Below are positions 24,982 through 33,363 of a DNA stretch of 64,000 bases, one piece after another. The notes beneath the pieces were generated by a model, which searched no databases, was not told the DNA's origin, and worked only from the letters and a program-made list of their open reading frames with translations. Where the stretch lies: NCBI RefSeq assembly GCF_022012445.1, contig NZ_JAKLTS010000004.1:62001-126000 (forward strand), written 5' to 3'. The stretch's first letter is position 1. Every line of letters begins with the position of its first letter. The position numbers and the translations under genes are program-made. Origin of the DNA: Massilia sp. TS11. GTDB taxonomy: Bacteria > Pseudomonadota > Gammaproteobacteria > Burkholderiales > Burkholderiaceae_D.

Positions 24982-27594
24982 TCAGGCCTGGTCGACGCGC
25001 AGCTGCAGGCTGCCGTCGGCGGCGGCCGTGGCCTGCACCGACAGAATTTCGCGCCCTTCCCCGAGCGCCGTCAGCACGGTATCGGCCAGCGTCGGCAGCA
25101 GATGGCGCGCCAACAGCGCATCGACATGGCGCGCGCCCGCCTCGGGCTGGTCGCAGCGGGCGAGAATGGCGTCGACCACGGCGCCATCGTAGTGGAAGCT
25201 GGCGCGCTGTTGCTGCAGCAGGCGCTGGCCGATGCGATCGAGCTTGAGGCGGACCACGGCGGCCAGGCTTTCCTCGGCCAGCGGATAAAAAGGCAGCACG
25301 CTCATGCGCCCGAGCAGGGCCGGCTTGAAGGCCTGGGCCAGCAGCGGACGCACCAGGGCCTCCAGTTCGGCCGGACTCGGTGTGGCGGTTGCGCAGGCGG
25401 CCATAATCTGGGCGGCGCCGAGATTGCAGGTCGCGATCAGGATGGTGTTGCGAAAGTCGATGCTGCGGCCCTCGGCGTCATCGAGGCGGCCCTTGTCGAA
25501 CACCTGGTAGAACAGCTCGCGCACGTCGGCATGGGCCTTTTCGAATTCGTCGAGCAGCACCACGCTGTAGGGCTGGCGGCGCACGGCCTCGGTCAGCACA
25601 CCGCCTTCGCCAAAGCCGACATAGCCCGGCGGCGATCCCTTGAGGGCGGAGACGCTGTGCGCCTCCTGGAACTCGCTCATATTGATGGTGATGAGTTTGC
25701 GCTCGCCGCCATACAGCAGTTCGGCCAGAGCCAGCGCCGTTTCGGTCTTGCCGACGCCGGAGGGACCGGCAAACAGGAATACGGCCTGCGGCTTGGCCGG
25801 ATCGTCGAGGCGGGCGCGCGCGCAGCGGATGCGCTGGGCGATGGCGCCGGCCACGTGCGGCTGGCCGACCACGCGCGCCGCCAGCAAGTCTCCGAGTGTG
25901 GCCAGCACGGCCAGATCGTCCTTCAGCATGCGGCCGAGCGGAATGCCGGTCCAGCCGGCGACGACGGCGGCGACGGCGGCGCCGTCCACCTGGGCGGGCA
26001 CCAGCGGCGATTCGCCCTGCAGGCTGGCCAGCTGCAGCTGCAGGTCGCGCAGTTCGGCGCGGATGCGCGTGTCGCTGCTGCCCTCGGCGGCGGCGCGGAT
26101 CTCCTGCACCTGGGCGCACAGGGCGCGCTCGTCCTGCCAGCGCTGCTCCAGTTCCGCCAGGCGCGCGCTGAGATCGGCGCGTTCGGCGCGCAGGCTGTCG
26201 ATCTGCAGACCCTGTGGCAGGCCGGCGGCCGCGTCGCGCTCCAGCGCTGCCAGCCGCGCCGCATTCGCGGCCAGCTGGCTATGCAGGCTCTCGATGGCCG
26301 CCGGCTGGGCCGACTGGCCGAGTGCGACGCGGGCGCAGGCCGTATCGAGCACGCCGATGGCCTTATCGGGCAGCTGGCGCTCGCTCAGGTAGCGGTGCGA
26401 GAGGCGCACGGCCTGCACCACCGCTTCATCCAGAATGCGCACGCCGAAGTGGCGCTCCATCGGCGCGGCCAGCGCGCGCAGCATGGCGCAGGCGTTTTCT
26501 TCGTCCGGCTCCTCCACCTTGACGACCTGGAAGCGGCGCGCCAGCGCGGCGTCTTTCTCGAAGTAGCGCTTGTATTCGGCCCAGGTGGTGGCGGCGATGG
26601 TGCGCAGGCTGCCGCGCGCCAGCGCGGGCTTGAGCAGGTTGGCCGCGTCGTTCTGACCGGCCGCACCGCCAGCGCCGACCAGGGTATGCGCCTCGTCGAT
26701 GAACAGGATGATCGGATGCGGACTGGCCTGCACTTCATCGATGACGGCCTGCAGACGGCTCTCAAATTCGCCTTTGACGCTGGCGCCGGCCTGCAGCAGG
26801 CCCAGATCGAGCACGTGGATGGCGACCTGCTTGAGCGCCGCGGGCAGATCGCCGCTGGCGATGCGCAGGGCCAGGCCTTCCACCACGGCGGTCTTGCCGA
26901 CACCCGCTTCGCCGGTCAGGATCGGATTGTTCTGGCGCCGGCGCAGCAGAATGTCGATGGTCTGGCGAATCTCGGCCGATCGCCCGATCACCGGATCGAG
27001 TTCGCCGGCGCGGGCGCGCGCGGTCAGGTCGGTGGTGTAGCGCTCCAGCGCCGGCGTGGCGCGCGCCATCGGAATTGGCGCACCGGGCGCGTCATCGGGC
27101 GGGGGCGCGCTGCCTGCCTCCTGCGACCCGGCGGTGAGCTTGTCGAAATCGTGCTTGAGACGGTCGCGCGGGATGCGCGCAAATGCGCCCGACGCGCGCT
27201 GGGCCAATTGCGACAGCGCCGGATCATTCAGCAGTGCCAGCAGCAGATGGCCGCTGCGGATGCGCGCCGGCTGCAGCGGCGTGAGCGAGGCGATCAGCCA
27301 GGCCTGTTCGAACAGCTGCGGCAGATGGCGCGAAAAAACGGGGGTGCGGGTGGCCCCGCTGGCAAAGCCTTTCAGCTCGGCGCGCAGGTCGCTCTCCAGC
27401 CGCGTGAGGCTGATGTCGCAATGGCGCAGAATGCAGGCGACATCGCTGGCCGGCTGCTCGAGCAGGGCCAGGAACAGGTGCTCGACATCGACTTCGAACT
27501 GGCCCAGACCGAGACAGAGGTTGGCGGCGCGGGCGGCGGCAGTGCGCGTGGTGTCATTGAATTTGCTGACCAGGGTTTTCAGATTGAGGTCCAT
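24982..27594 (-). CDS. tssH: Type VI secretion ATPase TssH/ClpV
   Basis: An 870-residue AAA+ disaggregase of the ClpB/ClpV family. The N-terminal domain (1-150) is followed by the first AAA module with Walker A GEAGVGKTAVVEG and Walker B LFIDEAHTLVGAG, a coiled middle domain (about 395-510) and a second AAA module with GPSGVGKTETALALAELLYGG and VVLLDEFEKAH. ClpV takes apart contracted TssB/TssC sheaths so that subunits can be reused. Membership in ClpV rather than ClpB follows from the T6SS context and the shorter middle domain. It is preceded by a terminator-like hairpin after hcp, which should lower its expression relative to hcp. Confidence 0.95.
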   Translation of the reverse strand: MDLNLKTLVSKFNDTTRTAAARAANLCLGLGQFEVDVEHLFLALLEQPASDVACILRHCDISLTRLESDLRAELKGFASGATRTPVFSRHLPQLFEQAWLIASLTPLQPARIRSGHLLLALLNDPALSQLAQRASGAFARIPRDRLKHDFDKLTAGSQEAGSAPPPDDAPGAPIPMARATPALERYTTDLTARARAGELDPVIGRSAEIRQTIDILLRRRQNNPILTGEAGVGKTAVVEGLALRIASGDLPAALKQVAIHVLDLGLLQAGASVKGEFESRLQAVIDEVQASPHPIILFIDEAHTLVGAGGAAGQNDAANLLKPALARGSLRTIAATTWAEYKRYFEKDAALARRFQVVKVEEPDEENACAMLRALAAPMERHFGVRILDEAVVQAVRLSHRYLSERQLPDKAIGVLDTACARVALGQSAQPAAIESLHSQLAANAARLAALERDAAAGLPQGLQIDSLRAERADLSARLAELEQRWQDERALCAQVQEIRAAAEGSSDTRIRAELRDLQLQLASLQGESPLVPAQVDGAAVAAVVAGWTGIPLGRMLKDDLAVLATLGDLLAARVVGQPHVAGAIAQRIRCARARLDDPAKPQAVFLFAGPSGVGKTETALALAELLYGGERKLITINMSEFQEAHSVSALKGSPPGYVGFGEGGVLTEAVRRQPYSVVLLDEFEKAHADVRELFYQVFDKGRLDDAEGRSIDFRNTILIATCNLGAAQIMAACATATPSPAELEALVRPLLAQAFKPALLGRMSVLPFYPLAEESLAAVVRLKLDRIGQRLLQQQRASFHYDGAVVDAILARCDQPEAGARHVDALLARHLLPTLADTVLTALGEGREILSVQATAAADGSLQLRVDQA

Positions 27595-27611
27595 ATCGGT
27601 ATCCGGGCAAG

Positions 27612-27650
27612 AAAAAGCCCCGCGCAGGACGGGCTAGGACCGCGCGGGGC
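27612..27650 (-). terminator. Terminator-like hairpin between hcp and tssH
   Basis: On the minus strand GCCCCGCGC (27650-27642) pairs with GCGCGGGGC (27625-27617) and a TTTTTCTT run follows (27616-27609). It sits 19 bases after the hcp stop and ahead of tssH. It probably terminates most transcripts after hcp so that tube protein is made in excess over the ATPase. Confidence 0.85.
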
Positions 27651-27668
27651 CAGGAGGGTGGGTGTGGC

Positions 27669-28160
27669 TCAGACGATGCGGTTGCTGGCCAGGTCCCAGC
27701 CGCCGGAGGTGTTGCCACCGGCGCCGCCACCGATCTTCTGCTGCGTGTACTTCCACTTCACCTTGGAGAACTTCAGGCCCAGGCTTTCCTGCAGGATGTC
27801 GCCCTCGCCTACGGTCGGGTTGACCTCACCGATCAGCACATTTTCGAGCTCGATCTCGAAGTACTTGATGCGCTCGCCCTGGCCGTCGGCGCGCATGAAC
27901 TCGAGCTTGGCGCGCGGGATGGTCTTGCCGGACGAGCAGGTCTGCAGCAGGATCGGCGTGGCCAGGTCGGCCATCTTGGTGATCACGATTTCACTGTGCT
28001 CGCAGCGCTCGGCCGTGTGGCCGCCGCTGGTCGAGGCCGTGGCCGAACGCGGCTGCGACACGCTCCAGTGCACGGACTGGCATTCGATCCAGTCGCGATG
28101 CCGGTCATCGGCCGACTCGCCCTTGATGCCATCGATTTGCAGGTAGACGTCTATTGCCAT
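27669..28160 (-). CDS. hcp: Hcp, type VI secretion tube protein (TssD)
   Basis: A 163-residue Hcp1-family protein: MAIDVYLQIDGIKGESADDRHRDWIECQSVHWSVSQ at the start, LEFMRADGQGERIKYFEIELENVLIGEV in the middle and FSKVKWKYTQQ near the end. Hexameric rings of Hcp stack to form the inner tube that carries effectors. An AAGGAGTTAAGA ribosome-binding site is excellent, as suits an abundant protein. It follows tssC and is followed by a terminator hairpin. The C-terminus (GGGAGGNTSGGWDLASNRIV) is typical of this Hcp class. Confidence 0.96.
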   Translation of the reverse strand: MAIDVYLQIDGIKGESADDRHRDWIECQSVHWSVSQPRSATASTSGGHTAERCEHSEIVITKMADLATPILLQTCSSGKTIPRAKLEFMRADGQGERIKYFEIELENVLIGEVNPTVGEGDILQESLGLKFSKVKWKYTQQKIGGGAGGNTSGGWDLASNRIV

Positions 28161-28186
28161 TCTTAACTCCTTGTGAGGTGGAAGGA

Positions 28187-29671
28187 TCAGGCTTTGGTCG
28201 ATTGCGGCAACTCCGCGACCAAACGGAGGGACACCGACAGCTCATCGAGCTGGAAATGCGGACGCAGAAAGGACACGGCGCGGTAGACGCCCGGCTTGCC
28301 CGGCACCTCGCTGACCTGGACCGTGGCCTCGCGCAGCGGAAACTGGGCCTTCTGGTCCTGGCTGGCGTTGTCGTCCAGCAGGACGTACTTGGTCAGCCAA
28401 CGGTTCAGATAGTCCTCCACGCCCGAGGCCGCCGCGAAGCTGCCGATCTTGTCGCGCATCATGGCCTTCATGTAATGGGCGATGCGCGAGACGGCGAAGA
28501 TGTATTGCAACTGCGACGAGAGCGTGGCGTTGGCATTGGCCGCGTCGTTGTTGTAGCGCTTGGCGCGCTGGGCCGACTGGGCGCCGAAGAAGGCGGCGTA
28601 ACTGGTGTTCTTGCAGTGCACGAGCGGAATGAAACCGAGGTCGGACAGCTCCTTCTCGCGCCGGTCGGTGATCGCCAGTTCGGTCGGGCATTTGAGGGCG
28701 ATATCGCCGTCATCGGTCTTGAAGGTGTGGGTCGGCAGGTCGTCGACCAGGCCGCCGCCCTCGACGCCGCGAATCGCCGCGCACCAGCCGAAGTGGTCGA
28801 AGGCGCGCGCGAGGTTGGCGCCGAAGGCATAGGCGGCGTTGCACCACAGGTATTTCTGGTGGTCGCTACCGTCCACGTCCTCCACGAAATTGAAGCCTTC
28901 GACCGTGGTGCCATCGACCGGATTGAACGGCAGACGGCCCAGAAAACGCGGCAGGCACAGACCGACATAGCGCGCGTCCTCGGTGTCGCGAAAGGCCTTC
29001 CACTTGGCGTACTCGATGGTATCGAAGACCTTGGCCAGATCGCGCGGCTTGCCGAGGTCGCCAAAGCTGTCGAGACCGAACAGTTCGGGCGCGGCGGCCG
29101 TGAGGAAAGGTGCGTGCGCGGCGGCGGCCACATGGGCCATCTGCTCGAGGAAATACATGTCCTCGGGCTGGCGTGTGATGGCGAAGTCGCCGATCAGGGC
29201 GCCGTAGGGGGCGCCGCCGAAGGTGCCGAACTCTTCCTCGTAGATCTTCTTGAAGATCGTGCTCTGGTCGAACTCGATGGCCGACTGGAAATCCTTCACC
29301 AGTTCACGCTTGGTGACGTTGAGCAGACGGACCTGCACGCCCTTGCCCGAGGCGGCGTTGCGCACCAGATAATGCAGGCCGGTCCAGGAGCGTTCGCGCT
29401 GCTGGAACTCGGGCGCATGCATGATGGCCGAGAGCTGGGCCGAGATCACCTGGTCCAGCTCGGCGATGCGGGCGTCGATCGTGGCCGACAGATTGCTCGA
29501 CATGACGACGGTGCCGGCCATGACCTGGCGCACGAGCTCGCCGATCAGATCGCGCGCACGCGCATGCTCGCTGGCCGAGGCCGCCACGCGGCTCTGGTCG
29601 ACGATCTGGTCCAACAAGTCGGCCTCGTGCGCCGGGGCGCTTGGCGCAATAGCTTCCATCAATGCGGACAT
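28187..29671 (-). CDS. tssC: Type VI secretion sheath large subunit TssC (VipB)
   Basis: A 494-residue sheath protein. Family blocks: LDQVISAQLSAIMHAPEFQQRERSWTGLHYLV, VRLLNVTKRELVKDFQ, IYEEEFGTFGGAPYGALIGDFAI and FGLDSFGDLGKPRDLAKVF. With TssB it forms the contractile sheath around the Hcp tube. Its ATG overlaps the tssB stop by one base (TGATG), which couples the two partners. The full family length suggests a working subunit. Confidence 0.96.
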   Translation of the reverse strand: MSALMEAIAPSAPAHEADLLDQIVDQSRVAASASEHARARDLIGELVRQVMAGTVVMSSNLSATIDARIAELDQVISAQLSAIMHAPEFQQRERSWTGLHYLVRNAASGKGVQVRLLNVTKRELVKDFQSAIEFDQSTIFKKIYEEEFGTFGGAPYGALIGDFAITRQPEDMYFLEQMAHVAAAAHAPFLTAAAPELFGLDSFGDLGKPRDLAKVFDTIEYAKWKAFRDTEDARYVGLCLPRFLGRLPFNPVDGTTVEGFNFVEDVDGSDHQKYLWCNAAYAFGANLARAFDHFGWCAAIRGVEGGGLVDDLPTHTFKTDDGDIALKCPTELAITDRREKELSDLGFIPLVHCKNTSYAAFFGAQSAQRAKRYNNDAANANATLSSQLQYIFAVSRIAHYMKAMMRDKIGSFAAASGVEDYLNRWLTKYVLLDDNASQDQKAQFPLREATVQVSEVPGKPGVYRAVSFLRPHFQLDELSVSLRLVAELPQSTKA

Positions 29672-30174
29672 CAGCAGTCCTCCTCGGTCTGGGTGGCAGC
29701 CTGCAGTTGCTGCAACTGTTCGGTATTGCTGAGCACGTCGCTGAGCAGGTCTTCGAGCTTGTCGTTGCCGGCCAGCTTGTTGCGCAGGTCGGCCAGGCGC
29801 GTGCGTGCTTCGAGCAGATTGCGCAGCGGGCTCACCTGCTGGACGATCGATTCCGGGCGAAAGTCCTGCATCGCCTGAAACTGCAGCTGGACACCGAACT
29901 CGCCGCCCTGCCCGTCGATCAGATTGGGCACCTTGAAACTGGCTTCCGGCGCGACCGAGGCCAGCACCTCGTCGAAGTTGCCGCTATCCACGGCCACGAA
30001 GCTGCGCTCCTTCAGGCGCTTCTTGCTGCTGCCGCCAAAGTCGCCGACGACGCCGACGACGAAGGGCAGCTCCTTGTTCTCGATCACGTCGCCCACTTCC
30101 ACGTCGTAGGTCATCTGCACACGCGGGGCGCGCACGCGCTGCAGGCGCTTTTGCACACTTTCGTTCTTAGCCAT
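29671..30174 (-). CDS. tssB: Type VI secretion sheath small subunit TssB (VipA)
   Basis: A 167-residue protein with the VipA pattern: SVQKRLQRVRAPRVQMTYDVEVGD, LPFVVGVVGDFGG, RSFVAVDSGNFDEVLASVAP and a C-terminal helix that packs against TssC. I chose the ATG at 30174 because GAAAGG lies eight bases ahead; an ATG two codons upstream (30180) directly abuts that site, and the much longer frame runs into the lipoprotein gene. It follows the TPR lipoprotein gene on the same strand with 10 bases between them. Confidence 0.95.
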   Translation of the reverse strand: MAKNESVQKRLQRVRAPRVQMTYDVEVGDVIENKELPFVVGVVGDFGGSSKKRLKERSFVAVDSGNFDEVLASVAPEASFKVPNLIDGQGGEFGVQLQFQAMQDFRPESIVQQVSPLRNLLEARTRLADLRNKLAGNDKLEDLLSDVLSNTEQLQQLQAATQTEEDC

Positions 30175-30184
30175 GCTCATCCTT

Positions 30185-30763
30185 TCACTTGAGGGCGCCA
30201 AACGGATCACTGGCGTTTTTATTGCCCAGGCCTGGCTTGCTCCTGAGCGTGGTGACCGGGCCCGGCTTGGTGCGCGCGCCTGCATTGGCCGGCACCAGCT
30301 CCGCTTCGCCCAGACTCGTACGCAAGAGCTTGGCCAGCTCCTGGGCCTCGTTGCGGACGTTGCCGGCCAGGTTGTTGCGCATCGACAGCTCGGCCAGGGC
30401 ACTGCTGGCGGCGCGCAGACCGCTGACGGCGACGATGCTGTGCGCCACCTTGTTCTCGGCGTCACGCTGCAGCACCTGCTGGGCTTCGCTGATGGCCTCG
30501 CCGTACTCACCCCGGTCGAAGCTGCCTTGGGCCAGGCTCAGCCAGGCTTGCTTGTCGGCTGGGTAGGCGGCAGCGGCCTTGTGCAGCAAGGCGCGTGCCT
30601 TGTCGACCTGACCGGCGCGGCCGGCGGCATCGGCCTCGGCCAGGATGGTGTCGAGCGGGGCGGCGATGGGCGGCGCCTCGATGCTGGTCTTGGCCACCGG
30701 CGGCGCCGAACAGGCCGCCAGGAGCAGCACTCCCAGCAGGGGCAGGACATGGAACTGCTTCAT
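30185..30763 (-). CDS. TPR-containing lipoprotein of the T6SS locus
   Basis: A 192-residue lipoprotein: signal MKQFHVLPLLGVLLLAACS with lipobox LAAC (lipid-bearing Cys at about residue 18), then a helical tetratricopeptide-like region (AEADAAGRAGQVDKARALLHKAAAAYPADKQAWLSLAQGSFDRGEYGEAI). The C-terminal tail is Ser/Pro/Lys-rich. A GAGGAGG ribosome-binding site precedes the ATG. It opens the lipoprotein-tssB-tssC-hcp unit and is divergent from tssL. It is not a recognisable TssJ, which has a transthyretin fold, but it is the only lipoprotein gene in the locus. A role in docking or assembly is inference. Confidence 0.8.
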   Translation of the reverse strand: MKQFHVLPLLGVLLLAACSAPPVAKTSIEAPPIAAPLDTILAEADAAGRAGQVDKARALLHKAAAAYPADKQAWLSLAQGSFDRGEYGEAISEAQQVLQRDAENKVAHSIVAVSGLRAASSALAELSMRNNLAGNVRNEAQELAKLLRTSLGEAELVPANAGARTKPGPVTTLRSKPGLGNKNASDPFGALK

Positions 30764-30932
30764 GCGGGCCTCCTCTTGTCTCGTGGAAATGAAGACCATT
30801 ATTGGCGTCGCGAAACTTGTTGAATTGCGCGCTGTCAAGCAATCGTGGCGGCGTGAAAGACTTGCGTCGGCGCATGATCGATTCGTGACGGAAATGTTCG
30901 AATGAGGCATCGTCATCACCGAGGAGAGCGCC

Positions 30933-31700
30933 ATGGCCAGCCAGCAACGCCGTATCGACCGCCGTACCACGCCTGAACCGAGCACCGGCGCCCTGCCCCA
31001 GCCCAGCCTCGCCGATCTGATGGCCGATGGCTTCCAGGCGATGCTGCTGCTGCAGCGCGGCTGCGGTCCGCGTCCCGAGACCGACCTGGCCGAACAGCTC
31101 ATCCGCTTCCTCGGTCAGGTCGACAGCCGCGCGCGCCAGCTGGCCATGCCGCATGAGGATGTGCAGGACGCCAAATATGCGTACTGCGCGGCGCTCGACG
31201 AGATCGTGCTCGGCTCGACTTTTTCGATTCGCCAGCAATGGGAGACACGGCCACTGCAGCTGCGCCTGTTCGGTGATCAGCTGGCGGGCGAGCATTTCTT
31301 CAACAAGCTGGAAAACTGGCGCGCGCGCGGCAGCGCCCACGTGGGCGTGCTCGAAGTCTTCCACCTGTGCCTGCTATTGGGCTTTCGCGGCAAGTACGCG
31401 CTGGATGAGGACGGCAAATTGCATGCCCTGCGTCTGCGCTTGGGCGAGGAGATCACGCGCATGCAGGGCAAGGCGCCCGCCTTCGCGCCCCATGCCGAGC
31501 GGCCCGACCGCATCGCCTACGAACTGCACAGTGAGCGTTCGCTGGTGATCGCCTGCGCCGTGATGCTGCTGGCCAGCGCGGCCGTGTTTGGCCTGCTGCG
31601 CTGGCAGTTGCACCGGCAGACGGTGGCCGTGCTCGGCAAGCCGGAAGTGCTGATCAGCATGCCCGCCCGGCCCGCCAATTTCACGGTCCACCTGCCCTGA
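30933..31700 (+). CDS. tssL: Type VI secretion membrane protein TssL (DotU/IcmH family)
   Basis: A 255-residue protein of the DotU family. The cytoplasmic domain has ETDLAEQLIRFLGQVDSRARQLAMPHEDVQDAKYAYCAALDEIVL and QLRLFGDQLAGEHFFNKLENW; one membrane span is near the C-terminus (VIACAVMLLASAAVFGLLRW). It lacks the peptidoglycan-binding OmpA extension found on some TssL proteins; the separate OmpA-family gene that follows tail to tail may provide this. A GAGGAGAG ribosome-binding site precedes the ATG. It is the only core T6SS gene on the plus strand here and needs its own promoter in the 169-base gap 30764-30932. Confidence 0.93.
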   Translation: MASQQRRIDRRTTPEPSTGALPQPSLADLMADGFQAMLLLQRGCGPRPETDLAEQLIRFLGQVDSRARQLAMPHEDVQDAKYAYCAALDEIVLGSTFSIRQQWETRPLQLRLFGDQLAGEHFFNKLENWRARGSAHVGVLEVFHLCLLLGFRGKYALDEDGKLHALRLRLGEEITRMQGKAPAFAPHAERPDRIAYELHSERSLVIACAVMLLASAAVFGLLRWQLHRQTVAVLGKPEVLISMPARPANFTVHLP

Positions 31701-31703
31701 GCT

Positions 31704-32414
31704 TCACAGCACGTGGAACTCGATGCGCCGGTTGCGGGCCCGGCCATCGGGCGTGGCATTGTCGGCGACCGGCCGGTCCGGCCCCTCGCCACTGACGCTG
31801 ATGCTGGCCGGATCGACACCCTTGGCCACCACATAGTCACGCACGGCCATGGCCCGCGCATGGCTGAGCGCAAGATTGCCCGCGCGCGCGCCGGCATTGT
31901 CCGTATGGCCGATGATGGCGACGCGCTTGCCCTTGACCTTGAGCAGGGCCTCGGCCATCTGATCGAGCAGGCGCCGGCCCGGCTCGGTCAGGCTGGCCTT
32001 GCCCGACTCAAACTCGACGATACGCTCGGCCAGGGCCGCATCCAGCACGGCCTGCTCACCGGCTACCACACGCAACTTGTGGCTGACCGTGTAATTCGGG
32101 CTGAGCGCCGCGCTCAGTTCGCTCAGCACCTGCTGCCGCTGCGCTTCCGACGCGACCTCGCCGGCGATGCTGACGCGGTAACCCTCCACCGTCAGTGTGC
32201 CTTTGTGAACCAGCTTCAGATGGGGACCCAGCAGGCGCTGCATCTGCTGGTCCCAGCTGGCGGGCATGCTGACTTTGCCACTACTGGTGTCGTCGCGCAC
32301 CTCGACAAATTGACTGCGCAGGCGTGCGACCAGCGCGGCGCGGGTGGCTTCGTCCGGCATGGTGCCGCTGATGCTGACGGCCTCGGCCGCGAATGCGATG
32401 AGCAGGCTAAGCAT
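31704..32414 (-). CDS. OmpA-family peptidoglycan-binding protein of the T6SS locus (TagN-like)
   Basis: A 236-residue protein with a short hydrophobic N-terminus (MLSLLIAFAAEA, likely signal peptide), a BON-like region (about 10-110; SGTMPDEATRAALVARLRSQFVEV) and a C-terminal OmpA/MotB domain (VAIIGHTDNAGARAGNLALSHARA...GARNRRIEFHV-type end GRARNRRIEFHVL). Such domains bind peptidoglycan and would anchor the membrane complex to the cell wall. It overlaps the tagF stop by eight bases and has GAGGGAC before the ATG. OmpA-type genes next to tssM and tagF are also found in other T6SS loci (TagN), but the name is by position and domain only. Confidence 0.82.
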   Translation of the reverse strand: MLSLLIAFAAEAVSISGTMPDEATRAALVARLRSQFVEVRDDTSSGKVSMPASWDQQMQRLLGPHLKLVHKGTLTVEGYRVSIAGEVASEAQRQQVLSELSAALSPNYTVSHKLRVVAGEQAVLDAALAERIVEFESGKASLTEPGRRLLDQMAEALLKVKGKRVAIIGHTDNAGARAGNLALSHARAMAVRDYVVAKGVDPASISVSGEGPDRPVADNATPDGRARNRRIEFHVL

Positions 32415-33363
32415 GGACGTCCCTCTTCAGGAAGGTGTGCAGAAACAGTTCGCGCGCCAGCCCAAGTGGCAGACGCGGCTGGGCCAGGAAAGCGGCCAGC
32501 TGGCGCGCCTCGAGTGCGCTGCCGAGGGCCGCATCCAGCCAGCCCAGCTCATGAAAGCGGACCTGGATCATGGCACCGGCCAAAGGGTCCATCGCACCGA
32601 GCAGGCTGCTGGCGGAGGCGCCGTGGAAGTCCAGCAGCAACACAGGGCGGCCGTCAAAGCGCGTGTAGAGCTGCAAGAGTTCAACATCGGTGCCGGCAAT
32701 GAAGGGTTCCAGCAGGCTGAGCCAGAACCACGCCGCCTGACTCCGCTCAGGCCAGGCATCGGGCATCGGCAGGACCAGCGCCTTGCCCAGACAGGCGGGC
32801 GCATCAGGCCGGTCCGCCAGCGGCTGCAGCAGCAGACCCAGGGCCACAATCAGGCGCGGCAGGTCTGGCATGTCGAGGCTGGCCGCCAGGGCCTCCAGGG
32901 TCCAGTCCGCCGTGGGGACGGGGTGCGCAGGCGCGACACTCTGGCTGCACAGATGCTGCAGGCGGGTGGCGGGATTGGCCGCCGCGATCAGTTCGCTGAC
33001 CTGTGGCGGCATGGCTTGCCAGAACGGGCTGAAATGCACGGCTGACTCGGCTACTGCCCCCGCGTCTGCCGTGCCCTCGTGCAATTGCAGAACAACGAAG
33101 GGGAAGCGGCGCCCGGCCTGATCGCGGCTGGCCTGGAAATGCCCGGCGATCGCATGCCGCCGGCGCGGGCCGACAAAGGCAAAGTCGGTCGGCGGCAAGG
33201 CGTCGTAGATGAGCTTCCAGCGCGGATTGGCTTGCAGGCTCTGCAGCGTAGCGGCAAGCCACTGGTCGATTGCCTGAACCACGCCCTGGCCGGGCGCCGC
33301 GCCGACAAAGTCCCCGCGCGAAGGGAGCTTGCCAAAGTAGGTCAGACGGGTGTCGGTAGTCAT
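32407..33363 (-). CDS. tagF: Type VI secretion-associated protein TagF
   Basis: A 318-residue protein with the TagF_N/ImpM domain at about residues 8-150: YFGKLPSRGDFVGA, QAIDQWLAATLQSLQ, WKLIYDALPPTDFAFVGP, HFQASRDQAGRRFPFVV. Known TagF proteins repress T6SS post-translationally, partly by binding the Fha protein, although some systems need it. No fha, ppkA or pppA gene is in this locus, so any control here would be independent of the threonine phosphorylation switch. It overlaps the tssM stop by four bases (ATGA) and is followed by the overlapping OmpA-family gene. Confidence 0.92.
   Translation of the reverse strand: MTTDTRLTYFGKLPSRGDFVGAAPGQGVVQAIDQWLAATLQSLQANPRWKLIYDALPPTDFAFVGPRRRHAIAGHFQASRDQAGRRFPFVVLQLHEGTADAGAVAESAVHFSPFWQAMPPQVSELIAAANPATRLQHLCSQSVAPAHPVPTADWTLEALAASLDMPDLPRLIVALGLLLQPLADRPDAPACLGKALVLPMPDAWPERSQAAWFWLSLLEPFIAGTDVELLQLYTRFDGRPVLLLDFHGASASSLLGAMDPLAGAMIQVRFHELGWLDAALGSALEARQLAAFLAQPRLPLGLARELFLHTFLKRDVHA

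Noticed and set aside
24883-28146. 1087-codon open frame on the plus strand
   Set aside because: Antisense of tssH and hcp, which are certain from their motifs; long shadow frames are expected at this GC content.
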